Assembly (NCBI RefSeq): GCF_900101685.1
Contig: NZ_FMZZ01000007.1
Location: forward strand, 1-64,000
Length of the DNA: 64,000 nucleotides
DNA from: Actinokineospora iranica
GTDB taxonomy: Bacteria; Actinomycetota; Actinomycetes; Mycobacteriales; Pseudonocardiaceae
Direction of reading: 5' to 3'
Within the stretch, counting starts at the first letter, position 1. Every line of letters starts with the position of its first letter. The notes under the pieces were generated by a model. The model was not told where the DNA came from and searched no databases. It was given only the letters and a program-made list of their open reading frames with translations. Below, in pieces: positions 9,434-18,562 of this stretch. The position numbers and the translations under genes are program-made.

Positions 9434-9814
9434 GTGCCGAACCACACCGACGAGTTCCTGGAGTTCTGGCGGGAACGTCACCTCTGCACCCTCACCACGC
9501 TCCGTCCCGACGGCACACCGCATGTGGTCCCGGTCGGCGTCACCTACGACGCCGACCAGGGGATCGCGCGGGTGATCACCTCCCGCGCGTCGCGCAAGGT
9601 CCGCAACGCGCTCGCAGGCGGTCGCGCCGCGGTGTGCCAAGTGGACGGCAGGCGGTGGACGACGCTGGAAGGCGCGGCTGCCGTCCGCGACGACCCAGAC
9701 AGCGTCGCCGACGCCGAACGCCGCTACGCCGCCCGCTACCGCCCGCCGCGCGCCAACCCCGAGCGGGTCGTCATCGAGATCGCCGTGGACCGGGTGCTCG
9801 GCACCGTGCGCTGA
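9434..9814 (+). CDS. PPOX-fold F420/FMN-dependent oxidoreductase
   Basis: 126-residue split-barrel protein of the pyridoxamine-5'-phosphate-oxidase-like superfamily, resembling the mycobacterial Rv1155-type F420-binding group. The barrel reads LCTLTTLRPDGTPHVVPVGV, ITSRASRKVRNALAGGRAAV and WTTLEGAAAVRDD. GTG 9434 gives the usual short N-terminus; it starts 17 nt after spo0M ends, so the two may be co-transcribed. Cofactor (FMN versus F420) and substrate are not visible. Tail-to-tail with the protease-nuclease gene (7 nt apart). Confidence 0.75.
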   Translation: MPNHTDEFLEFWRERHLCTLTTLRPDGTPHVVPVGVTYDADQGIARVITSRASRKVRNALAGGRAAVCQVDGRRWTTLEGAAAVRDDPDSVADAERRYAARYRPPRANPERVVIEIAVDRVLGTVR

Positions 9815-9821
9815 GAACCGC

Positions 9822-11663
9822 TCAGGTCCAGACGATGTCCGAAAGGGACTCCAGCGCCGGGGCCGGTCCAGTGCTTTCCGCCGTCGCGGGCTTGGTGTCG
9901 GCCTCCCGCAAGGCGTCCGGGAAGCGCAGGCGCGTGCGCTCTTCCAGCGCCGCCACCGACACCTGGTGCACCCGGAACTCGTCGAGGTCCAAGACTTCCA
10001 GGTTGTCCAGGTTCTGGGTGAGCAGGAACGCGCTCGCCTTGAGCGCCCCCGCCGTGCCGAAGGCGATGACCTTCCAGAACTCGCGCGGGATCGCCACGCC
10101 GCGGAACACCCGGTCGTCGGAGCCGAACACCGGACCACCGAAGACACTGACCCGCAGGTCGTCCACGTCGACGTCCTCGAACAGGGCGTCTTCGAGCCTG
10201 CCCCACAGGCCCGCTTTCGCGCTCTGGTTGAAGTCGTCCATCTGCGGGGTGATGTTGGTGAAGAAGAACGAGTCGCGGTTGGCCTTCTTCGCCTCGGCCA
10301 GCGGGCCCCACAGCAGGTCGGCGCGCCGGGCCAGGTGGCCGCGGTCGAGGCGGTTGTCGGCGTAGAGTTCGTCGCCCGCCTGCGCCGCAGCGGGCAGCCG
10401 GGGGTCCTTGCGGAACGGGACGCCGGTGCGGCTGATCTTCTTGAGCCCGCCGCCGTCGATGTTCCAGGCCACCCAGAACGCGAACGTGCGCGACATGCTC
10501 AGCGCCAGCGAGAAGTGCGTGTAGTCGATCCGGGTCGACCCGTCGAGCACGGCCGCGTCGTCGCGCAGGTCGGGGTCGAGGTCGGGCACCGGCAGCGATC
10601 CGCCGAGGAAGTCGGGGTCGTAGCCGAGCCCGCGTGCCCGCGCCGCCCGCTCGGCCGGGCGGGCCAGGGTGATCCCGAGCTTGTCGAAGACCGACTTGGG
10701 CAGGCACGCCAGCGAGTGCTCGTCGGGGTCGCCCGCGCCCTCGCCTGCGAAGTGCAGGCCGGCGAGCACCTTGGTCGGCCTGCCGTTGGCCGACTTGAAC
10801 ACCCACGCCGCGCCGGAGTCGCCGCCCTGGCTGATCTCGCCGCCCGCGGGCGCGTGGTTGGGGTCGACGCCGATCTCGAAGCAGCCGATCTCCTTGACGC
10901 CTGCCGCGCCGCCGTAGTCGATCTTGACGATGGTGTCGATCCGGCGCACGACGCCGTGCGTGACCCCGGTGGTGCGGCCGCTCTTGACCACCTTGTCGCC
11001 CAGCTCCGGGTCGCCGAGCTCGTCCGGAGCCACGTCCAGGTCCATGATCGCCGGGTCCAGCCCGCGGCCGTCCACGGACGCGATCGCGCAGTCGCCAGCG
11101 ATGCCCAGGTATGAGCGCGCCAGCGGGCCGAGCCGGTTGTGCTCGGTCCGGTTGTCGTCGTGCGTGCCCGGCTGCACCACCGCGTCGCCGAGCGCGCCGT
11201 CGGCGCCGTGCAGGACGTGCCAGTTGCTCAGCACGTATGGGGCGCCGGTCTCCCGGTCGTAGACCACGGCGCCGACGGTGCCGCAGGTGATCGACGGGTG
11301 CCCGACGCTCACCCCGGGTCGCACCGGGTCGATCCGGGTCTTGCGCCGATCGGCCTCGGCTTCGGCGACGACCTTGAAGTCCGGCCGGTAGGACCGCTGC
11401 AGCACGTCGGTGGGCACCTCGACGCCCGCTACGGTAACGCTCTCCGGCAGCAGCGCGCTGCCCAGCTCGGCGAGTTCCTCTGGCGCGGCCTTGGCGTCGA
11501 CGGTGAACTGGACCGCGACCTCTTTGGTGCGCTTGCCGCCGCGGACCTTGTGGCCGATGCCGATCGAGGACACGTTCGGATCGCGCAGGTACGCCGAGCC
11601 GCGGGTGCGCACGAACTCGCGCAGGGCGGCGAAAAGGTCATCGTCAGCGGTGTTGGCAGCCAT
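9822..11663 (-). CDS. Trypsin-like protease fused to DNA/RNA non-specific endonuclease
   Basis: 613-residue two-enzyme fusion without signal peptide. Residues ~30-125 are a leader domain (SSIGIGHKVRGGKRTKEVAV) seen in some bacterial trypsin-like proteins. Residues ~125-330 form a trypsin-fold protease with catalytic His149 (LSNWHVL), Asp191 (GDCAIA) and Ser283 (SQGGDSGAAW). Residues ~375-580 are a DNA/RNA non-specific endonuclease with the DRGH motif (440-443, catalytic His443) and metal-binding Asn in TNITPQMDDFNQ. Start ATG 11663 has RBS AAGGACG. Every catalytic residue I could check is intact, so a toxic intracellular activity seems possible, perhaps a nuclease controlled by proteolysis. 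No immunity or sensor gene adjoins it; the function is unknown. Confidence 0.85.
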   Translation of the reverse strand: MAANTADDDLFAALREFVRTRGSAYLRDPNVSSIGIGHKVRGGKRTKEVAVQFTVDAKAAPEELAELGSALLPESVTVAGVEVPTDVLQRSYRPDFKVVAEAEADRRKTRIDPVRPGVSVGHPSITCGTVGAVVYDRETGAPYVLSNWHVLHGADGALGDAVVQPGTHDDNRTEHNRLGPLARSYLGIAGDCAIASVDGRGLDPAIMDLDVAPDELGDPELGDKVVKSGRTTGVTHGVVRRIDTIVKIDYGGAAGVKEIGCFEIGVDPNHAPAGGEISQGGDSGAAWVFKSANGRPTKVLAGLHFAGEGAGDPDEHSLACLPKSVFDKLGITLARPAERAARARGLGYDPDFLGGSLPVPDLDPDLRDDAAVLDGSTRIDYTHFSLALSMSRTFAFWVAWNIDGGGLKKISRTGVPFRKDPRLPAAAQAGDELYADNRLDRGHLARRADLLWGPLAEAKKANRDSFFFTNITPQMDDFNQSAKAGLWGRLEDALFEDVDVDDLRVSVFGGPVFGSDDRVFRGVAIPREFWKVIAFGTAGALKASAFLLTQNLDNLEVLDLDEFRVHQVSVAALEERTRLRFPDALREADTKPATAESTGPAPALESLSDIVWT

Positions 11664-12159
11664 GGGACGTCCTTCGGCGGCACGATAGTGTGAAATGACC
11701 ATGCCCGTGATCACGGACTGTTGGCAAGAGTGCGGGACGATTGCCTGCCGCGACAGCCCCAATGGGCGAAGAACTGGTGTCGACCCGGTGTCGACTGGGC
11801 GCCTTTGGGGCAGCAGGCGGACGGTTACCCCTCGGTCATGCCCAGACATGGACCCGTCACTTCCGCTGACGGGTGAACAGGTACGCTCCTGTCTCGCGTA
11901 CTGCGGGTGATCGCTGGCTCTGCGTAAGATTGATCTTGAGATGATCCGGCTGATCACTCGCTAGGGCGATGACCCTATTGAGGGACACACGAGTTCGATT
12001 ACAGGTGACGGGTGACGCCGCTGATGCGAGGTGTGGTTCGGTGCGACGGGGTCCAGCGCGGCAGGGCGCGCCAGGGTCTCCCCGATTTCTCGTGAACCCC
12101 CCGAGCGGGCAGCAGGTGTGCGCCACTCCGCGCGCCGCGGCCGGAGATTGTGGAGAGCT
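11664..12159. other. Intergenic region, divergent promoters
   Basis: Nearly 500 bp between the protease-nuclease gene (leftward) and the conservon (rightward). I see no convincing coding frame: a 71-codon open frame at 11695-11910 lacks typical codon bias and any RBS. It should hold the promoters of both flanking genes. Confidence 0.6.
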
Positions 12160-14628
12160 GTGAAGCGGAACAGTGGCACGCCCGCCAAGACGACGACGAT
12201 CCGGTCGCGCCTCACCGGCGTGGTCGTGGTGCCCAGCGTCATCTTGCTCGTCATGTGGGCGGTGTTCTCGTCCTACACGGTCTTCGACGGCATCTACCTC
12301 AAGGCCATCACCAGCGGTGTGAAGGGCGCCTCGATCCCCGCGGTCAACACCTTCGCCGCGTTGCAGCGCGAGCGGCAGCTCACCATGACCGCCCTGAGCA
12401 CCAACACCCCCGACACCGTCGCGCTCAGCAGCCAGCAGCAGGTCACCGACAAAGCGGTCCAGGAGTTGCGCAGCGCGCTCGACGGCCTGGCCTCCAGCGC
12501 GCCTGCCGAGGTCAACGCGCGCGTGCAGGCACTCAACCAGGTGCTGCAGCCGCTGCCCCAGCGCCGCGCGTCAGTCGAGGCCCGGCGGGCCAACCCGGAC
12601 GAGATCTACAACTACTACAACAGCGTGCTCGACGCGGGAACCGCGCTGTTCGACACCCAGTCCCGGATCGTGCCCGACCCGGTCGTGACGCAGGCCGCGC
12701 TGTCGGCGACCGACATCTTCCGCGCCGCCGACCGGATGTCGCGGGCGTCCTCGGTCGCCGCGTCGGCGATCGCGGCGGACACGTTCACCCCTGAGCAGCA
12801 CGTGGAGTTCGCGGCTCTGGTCGGCTCCTACCGGGCGACTCTCGCCACCGCGTCGGCCGTCGGCACCGACAGCGTCAAGGCCCACTACCAGCAGATCATC
12901 ACCTCGGAGAGCTGGCTTCGGTTGACCAACGCCGAGAACGCCCTGATCGGCGCGGCGCCGCGGGTGACCGAGCAGGGCACCGGCGGCAACCGCAGGCCCG
13001 ACCCGGCCGCGATGCCGGTCGACTCGACCGAGTGGGAGACGCTGAGCACCCAGATCTCCGAGGACCTGATCAAGCTGGCGGTCGAGCAGGCCACCGACGG
13101 CGTCGACATCGGCCAGGAGCGGGCGGACGACAAGTTCTTCGAGGTGCTCATCGGCAGCCTGATCGCGCTGATCGCGGTGGTCACCGGCATCGTGCTCGCG
13201 GTGCGGATCTCGCGCAGGCTGGTCAACAAGGCCCTGGTCACCCGCCTCGACCAGCTCAAGAACGACTCGCTGCAACTGGCCCACGAGCGGCTGCCCAGCA
13301 TCGTCGAGCGGCTGCGCCAGGGCGAGCGCGTCGACGTCGGCGCCGAGGTCCCGCCGCTGGACTACGGCACAGACGAGATCGGGCAGGTGGCGGACGCGTT
13401 CAACACCGCCCAGTACACCGCCATCGCCGCCGCGGTGAAGGAAAGCCAGGCGCGCGAGGGTGTCAACCGAGTCTTCCTCGGCATCGCCCACCGCCACCAG
13501 GGCCTGGTGCACCGCCAGCTCAAGATCCTGGACAAGATGGAGCGGGAAGAGGAGAACCCCGAGCACCTCGACTCGCTGTTCCAGCTCGACCACCTGGCCA
13601 CCCGCGCGCGCCGCAACGCCGAGAACCTGATCATCCTCGCGGGCGAGCAGCCGGGCCGCCAGTGGCGCAAACCGGTGCGCCTGCTCGACATCCTGCGCGC
13701 CGCGGTCGCCGAGACCGAGCAGTACGTCCGGGTCCGGGTGCGGCAGGTGCCCGACGTCGCGCTGCAGGGCGTCGCGGTCGCCGACACCATCCACCTCGTC
13801 GCGGAGCTGGTCGACAACGCGGCGTCGTTCTCGCCGCCGCGCTCGCAGGTCGAGGTCTACACCAGCCAGGTTTCCGGCGGCGTCGTGGTCGAGATCGAGG
13901 ACCACGGCCTGGGCATGACCGCGGAAGACCGCGAGCAGGCCAACCAGATGCTGGCCCACCCGCCGGAGTTCGACGCGATGGCGCTGCGCGGCGAGTCCCG
14001 CCTCGGCCTGTTCGTCGTCGCCCGCCTGGCCGCGCGCCGGGCCATCCGGGTGGAGCTGCGCGAGTCGCCCTACGGCGGCACCGTCGCGCTGGTCTTCGTG
14101 CCATCGGACATCGTCGCGGAGACCGTCGAGTACGTGCCGGAGTCCGACACCCCCAGCCCCCGCCCGCGCAAGCCCAACGACCGGCCGGAGCCGGGGACCT
14201 CGACATCCGGTTCCATCGCGCTCGACGCCATGGAGTCGCCCTACCGCAGCGGAATCGACCGGTTCTGGTCGGACGCCATGGTCGAGGACGACGGGCGGGT
14301 CGAGACCGACCCGGACGCCGCCCAGTGGCCGCAGACCGACGAGGAAGCGCCGGAGTCGTTGCCGGGCGAGGCGTTTTCGGGGGAGAACGGAGAAGGGGAG
14401 TCGCCGCACACGCAGAACGGGCACCAGGGGGAGCGCCCCCGACTGCCACGCAGGCAACGACAGCAGAACCTGGCTCCGCAGTTGCGCGAGGAACCGTTGC
14501 TCCCGGACTGGGAGGCCGAGCCCGAGCCGCACTTGGAGCACACCGCGGAACGAGTCCGCGACACGATGTCCGCGTTCCAACGCGGGACTAGGGACGCCCG
14601 TCGGGCAGACCCGCCCGTCGAGCAGTGA
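12160..14628 (+). CDS. cvnA: Conservon sensor histidine-kinase-like protein (CvnA)
   Basis: 822-residue membrane protein, first gene of a conservon (cvnABCD). TM1 lies at residues ~18-38 (GVVVVPSVILLVMWAVF), then an extracytoplasmic helical domain of ~300 residues, TM2 (VLIGSLIALIAVVTGIVLAV), a HAMP-like linker, and an ATP-binding kinase domain with N-box HLVAELVDNAASFSPP and G-box EIEDHGLGM. The last ~180 residues are acidic and low complexity. In Streptomyces, Cvn proteins form a membrane complex resembling eukaryotic G-protein signalling. GTG 12160 is the best start (TGGAGAG directly upstream); an upstream GTG is in another frame. The next gene begins 31 nt later. Confidence 0.9.
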   Translation: MKRNSGTPAKTTTIRSRLTGVVVVPSVILLVMWAVFSSYTVFDGIYLKAITSGVKGASIPAVNTFAALQRERQLTMTALSTNTPDTVALSSQQQVTDKAVQELRSALDGLASSAPAEVNARVQALNQVLQPLPQRRASVEARRANPDEIYNYYNSVLDAGTALFDTQSRIVPDPVVTQAALSATDIFRAADRMSRASSVAASAIAADTFTPEQHVEFAALVGSYRATLATASAVGTDSVKAHYQQIITSESWLRLTNAENALIGAAPRVTEQGTGGNRRPDPAAMPVDSTEWETLSTQISEDLIKLAVEQATDGVDIGQERADDKFFEVLIGSLIALIAVVTGIVLAVRISRRLVNKALVTRLDQLKNDSLQLAHERLPSIVERLRQGERVDVGAEVPPLDYGTDEIGQVADAFNTAQYTAIAAAVKESQAREGVNRVFLGIAHRHQGLVHRQLKILDKMEREEENPEHLDSLFQLDHLATRARRNAENLIILAGEQPGRQWRKPVRLLDILRAAVAETEQYVRVRVRQVPDVALQGVAVADTIHLVAELVDNAASFSPPRSQVEVYTSQVSGGVVVEIEDHGLGMTAEDREQANQMLAHPPEFDAMALRGESRLGLFVVARLAARRAIRVELRESPYGGTVALVFVPSDIVAETVEYVPESDTPSPRPRKPNDRPEPGTSTSGSIALDAMESPYRSGIDRFWSDAMVEDDGRVETDPDAAQWPQTDEEAPESLPGEAFSGENGEGESPHTQNGHQGERPRLPRRQRQQNLAPQLREEPLLPDWEAEPEPHLEHTAERVRDTMSAFQRGTRDARRADPPVEQ

Positions 14629-14659
14629 TGGCTGGGACAACGGGGAAGGACAGCTCAAG

Positions 14660-15094
14660 GTGAACGACAAGATCGGTCAGGACCACCAGCTCAATTGGCT
14701 TTTGGACGACCTGGTCCGCAGGGTGGTGGGCATCCGCCACTCGGTCGTGCTTTCCGCGGACGGGTTGCTGCTCGGCCGGTCCGCCGAGCTTTCCAAGGAC
14801 GACTCCGAGCACCTTTCCGCCATGGCCTCGGCTTTCCAGAGCCTGGCCAGGGGCACCGGCAGGCAGTTCAACGGCGGCCAGGTGCGGCAGACGATCGTCG
14901 AGATGGACCACGCGTTCCTGTTCGTCACCGCAGCGGGCCGGGGCGCCTGCCTCGCGGTGCTCGGCGAGGAGGACGCGGACGTGGGCATGATCGCCTACGA
15001 GATGAACATGCTGGTGAAGCGGGTCGGCGCTCACCTGGCCTCCGCGCCGAGGGCCGGGCAGCCGGTGACCGTGCCGGGCAGGCGGCCGTCGTGA
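14660..15094 (+). CDS. cvnB: Roadblock/LC7 protein (CvnB)
   Basis: 144-residue Roadblock/LC7-fold protein, the second conservon component and a presumed GTPase-activating or scaffold partner of the CvnD GTPase. The characteristic start NWLLDDLVRRVVGIRHSVVL-type pattern is seen as QLNWLLDDLVRRVVGIRHSV, followed by SADGLLLGRSAEL and MDHAFLFVTAAG. GTG 14660 follows GGACAG/CAAGG. It lies between cvnA and cvnC on the same strand with spacings of 31 and 10 nt. Confidence 0.9.
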   Translation: MNDKIGQDHQLNWLLDDLVRRVVGIRHSVVLSADGLLLGRSAELSKDDSEHLSAMASAFQSLARGTGRQFNGGQVRQTIVEMDHAFLFVTAAGRGACLAVLGEEDADVGMIAYEMNMLVKRVGAHLASAPRAGQPVTVPGRRPS

Positions 15095-15104
15095 GGCGCC
15101 TGTG

Positions 15105-15479
15105 ATGGGCGGTGGGGACCAGGACTGGTGGTTCGACGAGGCGGCCGGACCGCTGGTGCGGCCGTACGCGATGACGCGCGGACGCACCCGGCCCAACGCC
15201 CCGAACCTCAATCTGGTGACCCAGATCAGGGTTTCCCGGTCTCCCTCGGACCCCTCGTCGCTGACCCCGGAGCACCTGCAGATCATCGAACTCTGCAAGA
15301 CCCCGCTCTCGGTCGCCGAGGTGGCCGCGTATCTCAACGTCCCGCTTGTCGTGGTGAAGGTCCTGATCAGCGACCTGATAGAGCGGGGCGACGTGCTGGC
15401 TGGCGCGATGTTCCAGACCACGGAGATCACCGACACGAAGCTTCTACAGGCGGTACTCGATGGCATTCGGAGGATCTGA
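15105..15479 (+). CDS. cvnC: DUF742 protein (CvnC)
   Basis: 124-residue DUF742 protein, third conservon component. It has the usual GPLVRPYAMTRGRTRP stretch near the N-terminus, LTPEHLQIIELCKTPLSVAE in the middle and a predicted winged-helix-like region (VAAYLNVPLVVVKVLISDLI). ATG 15105 or the overlapping GTG 15102 may be used. Its end overlaps the start of cvnD by 20 nt, indicating translational coupling. Confidence 0.9.
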   Translation: MGGGDQDWWFDEAAGPLVRPYAMTRGRTRPNAPNLNLVTQIRVSRSPSDPSSLTPEHLQIIELCKTPLSVAEVAAYLNVPLVVVKVLISDLIERGDVLAGAMFQTTEITDTKLLQAVLDGIRRI

Positions 15480-16056
15480 ACAGGTGAGCGACGCGCTGGT
15501 GATCCCCACCTCGATCAAGATCGTGGTGGCGGGCGGGTTCGGCGTCGGGAAGACCACCATGGTCAACTCGGTGAGCGAGATACCGCCTCTGTCGACCGAG
15601 GAAGTCCTGACCGAGGCCAGTGTCGGTGTCGACGACATGAAGGGCATAGAGGGCAAGGAGACCACCACGGTCGCCCTCGACTTCGGCCGCATCACGATCA
15701 ATCCGCAGGTGGTGCTCTACCTGTTCGGCACCCCGGGGCAGAACCGCTTCTGGTTCATGTGGGACGAGTTGGCCCAGGGCGCGCTCGGCGCGATCGTGCT
15801 GGTCGACACCCGGCGGCTGGACTCGAGCTTCCCGTCGATCGACTTCTTCGAGCGGCGCAACATCCCGTTCATCGTCGCGGTCAACGGCTTCGAGGGCGCC
15901 TGGGAGCACAGCATCGAGGAAGTGCGGCAGGCGCTGGACATCGACCCCACGGTGCCGGTGGTCCAGTGCGACGCGCGCAAGCGCGAATCGAGCAAGGACG
16001 TGCTCGTGGAGTTGGTCCAGTACACGATGGACCAACTCCAGAGCGCGTCGGCGTGA
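15460..16056 (+). CDS. cvnD: Small Ras-like GTPase (CvnD)
   Basis: 198-residue Ras-superfamily GTPase that ends the conservon. P-loop VVAGGFGVGKTTMV (G1), a G3-like LFGTPGQNRFW and a G4 position occupied by AVNGFEG instead of the canonical NKxD, a deviation common in this family. In Streptomyces the CvnD GTPase acts with CvnA-C in membrane-associated signalling tied to development and antibiotic production. No P450 (cvnE) follows; the next gene is convergent and its stop codon abuts this one. Confidence 0.9.
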   Translation: MAFGGSEQVSDALVIPTSIKIVVAGGFGVGKTTMVNSVSEIPPLSTEEVLTEASVGVDDMKGIEGKETTTVALDFGRITINPQVVLYLFGTPGQNRFWFMWDELAQGALGAIVLVDTRRLDSSFPSIDFFERRNIPFIVAVNGFEGAWEHSIEEVRQALDIDPTVPVVQCDARKRESSKDVLVELVQYTMDQLQSASA

Positions 16057-17424
16057 TCAGCGGATCGGTTCGACCCGGCAGTTGAAGTGCCGGAGCAGGG
16101 CGGGGGCCTCGACGACGCGGTACCCCGGCACCCGCTCCGGGTTCTTGGCCACCTCGGCGATCGTCTCGGCCACGTACTCGAGGTGGCTCTGGGTGTAGAC
16201 CCGCCGGGGGATGGCCAGCCGGACCAGCTCGTAGGGCGCAGGCTTGACCAACACGCCGTTCTCGTCCTCTTCGCCCAGGTAGAGCGACCCGAGTTCGGCG
16301 CATCGGATGCCACCCGCGAGGTAGAGCTCGGTGGCCAGCGCGTGCCCGGGGAACTCGCTTGGCGGGATGTGCGGCAGCAGCCGCCCGGCGTTGAGGTAGA
16401 GCGCGTGGATGCCCGGGGGCTCGACGACGGACACGCCCGCCGCCTTGACCAGCTCGGCCAGGTGCGCCGTGGCCGCCGCCCTGGCCCGCAGGTAGTCCGG
16501 CTCGACGACCTCGCGCAGGCCCTCGGCCAGCATCTCCAGGTCGCGCCCGGCCAGGCCGCCGTAGGTGCGGAAGCCCTCGGTGGCGATGAGGATCGCCTCG
16601 CAGTGCTTGGCCAGCCCCTCCTCGCGCAGCGCGAGGAAGCCGCCCATGTGCGCGATCGCGTCCTTCTTCAGGCTCGCGACCGCGCCGTCGGCCAGGTCGA
16701 AGGCCAGCCGGGCGACCTGCTGGGGGGTGTGGTCGGCGTAGCCGGGCTCGCGCTGGATCACCAGCCACGCGTTCTCGGCGAACCGCGCGGCGTCCAGGAA
16801 GAACGGCACCTGGTGCTCGCGGCACAGCTTGGCCACCGCGGTGAGGTTGGCCATCGACACCGGCTGCCCGCCGCCGCCGTTGTTGGTGATCGTCATGACC
16901 ACGATGCCCACGTCGTCCGGGCCGTCGAGCTTCGCGGCCAGCGCGGCGAGGTCGATGTCGCCCTTGAACGGGTAGGCGTTGTCGAGATCCGCGGCCTCCG
17001 GGCAGGGCAGGTCGACCGCGACGCCGCCGGAGAGGATCACATTCGCCCGGGTGGTGTCGAAATGGGTGTTGCTGACCGAAAGCTGCCCCGGCTTGAGGAC
17101 CGCCCCGAACAGAATCCGCTCGGCGGCCCGGCCCTGGTGCACGGGCATGATGTGCGGATAGCCGGTCAGCTCGGACACCGTGTCCCGGAACCGGAAGAAT
17201 GACCGCGCGCCCGCGTAGGTCTCGTCGCCACGCATCCCCGCGGCCTGCTGGGCCGCGGAAAGCGCGCCGGTTCCGGAATCGCTGAGCAGGTCGATGGTGA
17301 CCTCGTCTGCCCGCAGGCTGAATGGGTTGTAGGCCGCTCTGACCATTGCCGCTTCCCGCTCGGCCCTGGTGAGAATGGGAATGGGCTCCACGACTTTGAC
17401 GCGGTACGGCTCCATCAGCGGCAT
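16057..17424 (-). CDS. tnaA: Tryptophanase (tyrosine phenol-lyase family)
   Basis: 455-residue PLP-dependent beta-eliminating lyase, predicted to split L-tryptophan, or a prenylated tryptophan, into (prenyl)indole, pyruvate and ammonia. Start EPYRVKVVEPIPILTRAERE, SDSGTGA, MRGDETYAG, the PLP Lys in VASLKKDAIAHMGGF and TYGGLAGRDLEMLA match tryptophanase closely. ATG 17424 was chosen (AAAAGGAC 11 nt upstream). It lies 43 nt downstream of the indole prenyltransferase in an apparent operon. An equivalent enzyme pair (IptA/IptB) in a Streptomyces makes 6-dimethylallylindole derivatives, so the preferred substrate here is probably dimethylallyl-tryptophan (inference). Discrimination from tyrosine phenol-lyase rests on the context. 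Confidence 0.85.
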   Translation of the reverse strand: MPLMEPYRVKVVEPIPILTRAEREAAMVRAAYNPFSLRADEVTIDLLSDSGTGALSAAQQAAGMRGDETYAGARSFFRFRDTVSELTGYPHIMPVHQGRAAERILFGAVLKPGQLSVSNTHFDTTRANVILSGGVAVDLPCPEAADLDNAYPFKGDIDLAALAAKLDGPDDVGIVVMTITNNGGGGQPVSMANLTAVAKLCREHQVPFFLDAARFAENAWLVIQREPGYADHTPQQVARLAFDLADGAVASLKKDAIAHMGGFLALREEGLAKHCEAILIATEGFRTYGGLAGRDLEMLAEGLREVVEPDYLRARAAATAHLAELVKAAGVSVVEPPGIHALYLNAGRLLPHIPPSEFPGHALATELYLAGGIRCAELGSLYLGEEDENGVLVKPAPYELVRLAIPRRVYTQSHLEYVAETIAEVAKNPERVPGYRVVEAPALLRHFNCRVEPIR

Positions 17425-17467
17425 CGACTGGTCACGTCCTTTTGTGCTGGGTTGAACATGGGGGAAC

Positions 17468-18562
17468 TCAGGCCGCGCCGGTGTGCGCGCCGCTGGGGCG
17501 GGCCACACCGTAGGCCTCGGCGGACAGGTACACCGTCACGCCAGGGCGGGGCGGCCCGATGCGCAGCGACACATGCGCGATAAGCCCGACGCCCTCTTCG
17601 AGCGGCCGGTCGGTGACCGCGGTCACCGAGCGCTCCAGCGCGTCCCGGTCGAGACCGTAGCGCTCGACCAGCAGTCGCACCCGCTGCATCGTGACCGCGT
17701 CGTCGCGGACGTAGTCGCGCACCGGGACGTAGAGGGAATAGCCGCTGGGCTGGGCGGAATCGCCGCTGAGGAAGGTGAAGGCCGACACCAGCGGACGGCC
17801 GTCGAACGGGCCGTCGCCGCCGCCGATCAGGGTGCCGAACTCGGCCAGCCTGCGGGTGTCCACCGACCGGCCCGCGCCTGCGGCGTGCTGCGCGTCGCGC
17901 AGGGTCGCCCGGTAGTGCGACTGGTACACCTTGACCCGGGAGCGGGGGGTGTCGTCCAGGTCGAGCGCGAAGAACGAGTACCGGTCCAAGGTGGACTCCG
18001 GGCGCGGCGTGTGCTCCCGCAGCCAGGCGTAGCTCCCGGCGAAGCCGAGCCGGTCGAGGGCGGCGGCGACCAGGGTGTTGGCCTTGGCCTTGCCGCGCAC
18101 CTCGGGGTTGAAGTAGATCTTCACCCGGGGCGGGTCGTCGCGGCGGACCACAATGGAGAACCACAGTGAGAAAATCCCGCGCGGCTCGTCGGGCAGGAAA
18201 AGATCGCGCACCGCGTCGAACCGGTCGAGGGTGACCGGATACCGCGCGGCCAGCCGGTCGAGCGCGGCGAGGGCGGCGAGCTGGTTGGCCCGAGGGCTCG
18301 GCTTGGCCGCCACGCACTCGATCAGCAGCCGCAGGGTGTGCGAACCGTCCTCTTCGAACGCCACCGAGTACTCGATCGGGGTGTGGTCGTCTGCCACATC
18401 CGAACGCCACAGCGGCGGTTCGTCGACGGACCGGACAGCCGCCGGGCCGAGCAGATCGGCGACCAGGTCGCACACTTCCTCGGCGCGGTCACCCAAACCA
18501 ATGGCATGGCACAATTGCCGCAATTGGGCACCGGTGTATTCCTTTAGTGAAACTGCTTTCAT
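17468..18562 (-). CDS. DMATS-type indole prenyltransferase
   Basis: 364-residue aromatic prenyltransferase of the ABBA/DMATS fold, predicted to transfer a dimethylallyl group to L-tryptophan (likely indole C-5 or C-6, as for bacterial relatives IptA and SCO7467). Repeated Lys/Tyr beta-strand motifs that line the diphosphate pocket are visible: PPRVKIYFNPEVRG, SRVKVYQSHYRATL and GVTVYLSAEAYG. Length is usual for bacterial DMATS. ATG 18562 has GGAG 7 nt upstream. Followed by tryptophanase on the same strand. No flavin monooxygenase (as at SCO7468) or regulator is adjacent, so the end product may be a simple prenylindole. Confidence 0.85.
   Translation of the reverse strand: MKAVSLKEYTGAQLRQLCHAIGLGDRAEEVCDLVADLLGPAAVRSVDEPPLWRSDVADDHTPIEYSVAFEEDGSHTLRLLIECVAAKPSPRANQLAALAALDRLAARYPVTLDRFDAVRDLFLPDEPRGIFSLWFSIVVRRDDPPRVKIYFNPEVRGKAKANTLVAAALDRLGFAGSYAWLREHTPRPESTLDRYSFFALDLDDTPRSRVKVYQSHYRATLRDAQHAAGAGRSVDTRRLAEFGTLIGGGDGPFDGRPLVSAFTFLSGDSAQPSGYSLYVPVRDYVRDDAVTMQRVRLLVERYGLDRDALERSVTAVTDRPLEEGVGLIAHVSLRIGPPRPGVTVYLSAEAYGVARPSGAHTGAA

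Noticed and set aside
11695-11910. 71-codon open frame upstream of the conservon
   Set aside because: No RBS, poor codon bias and Cys/Arg-rich random-looking product.
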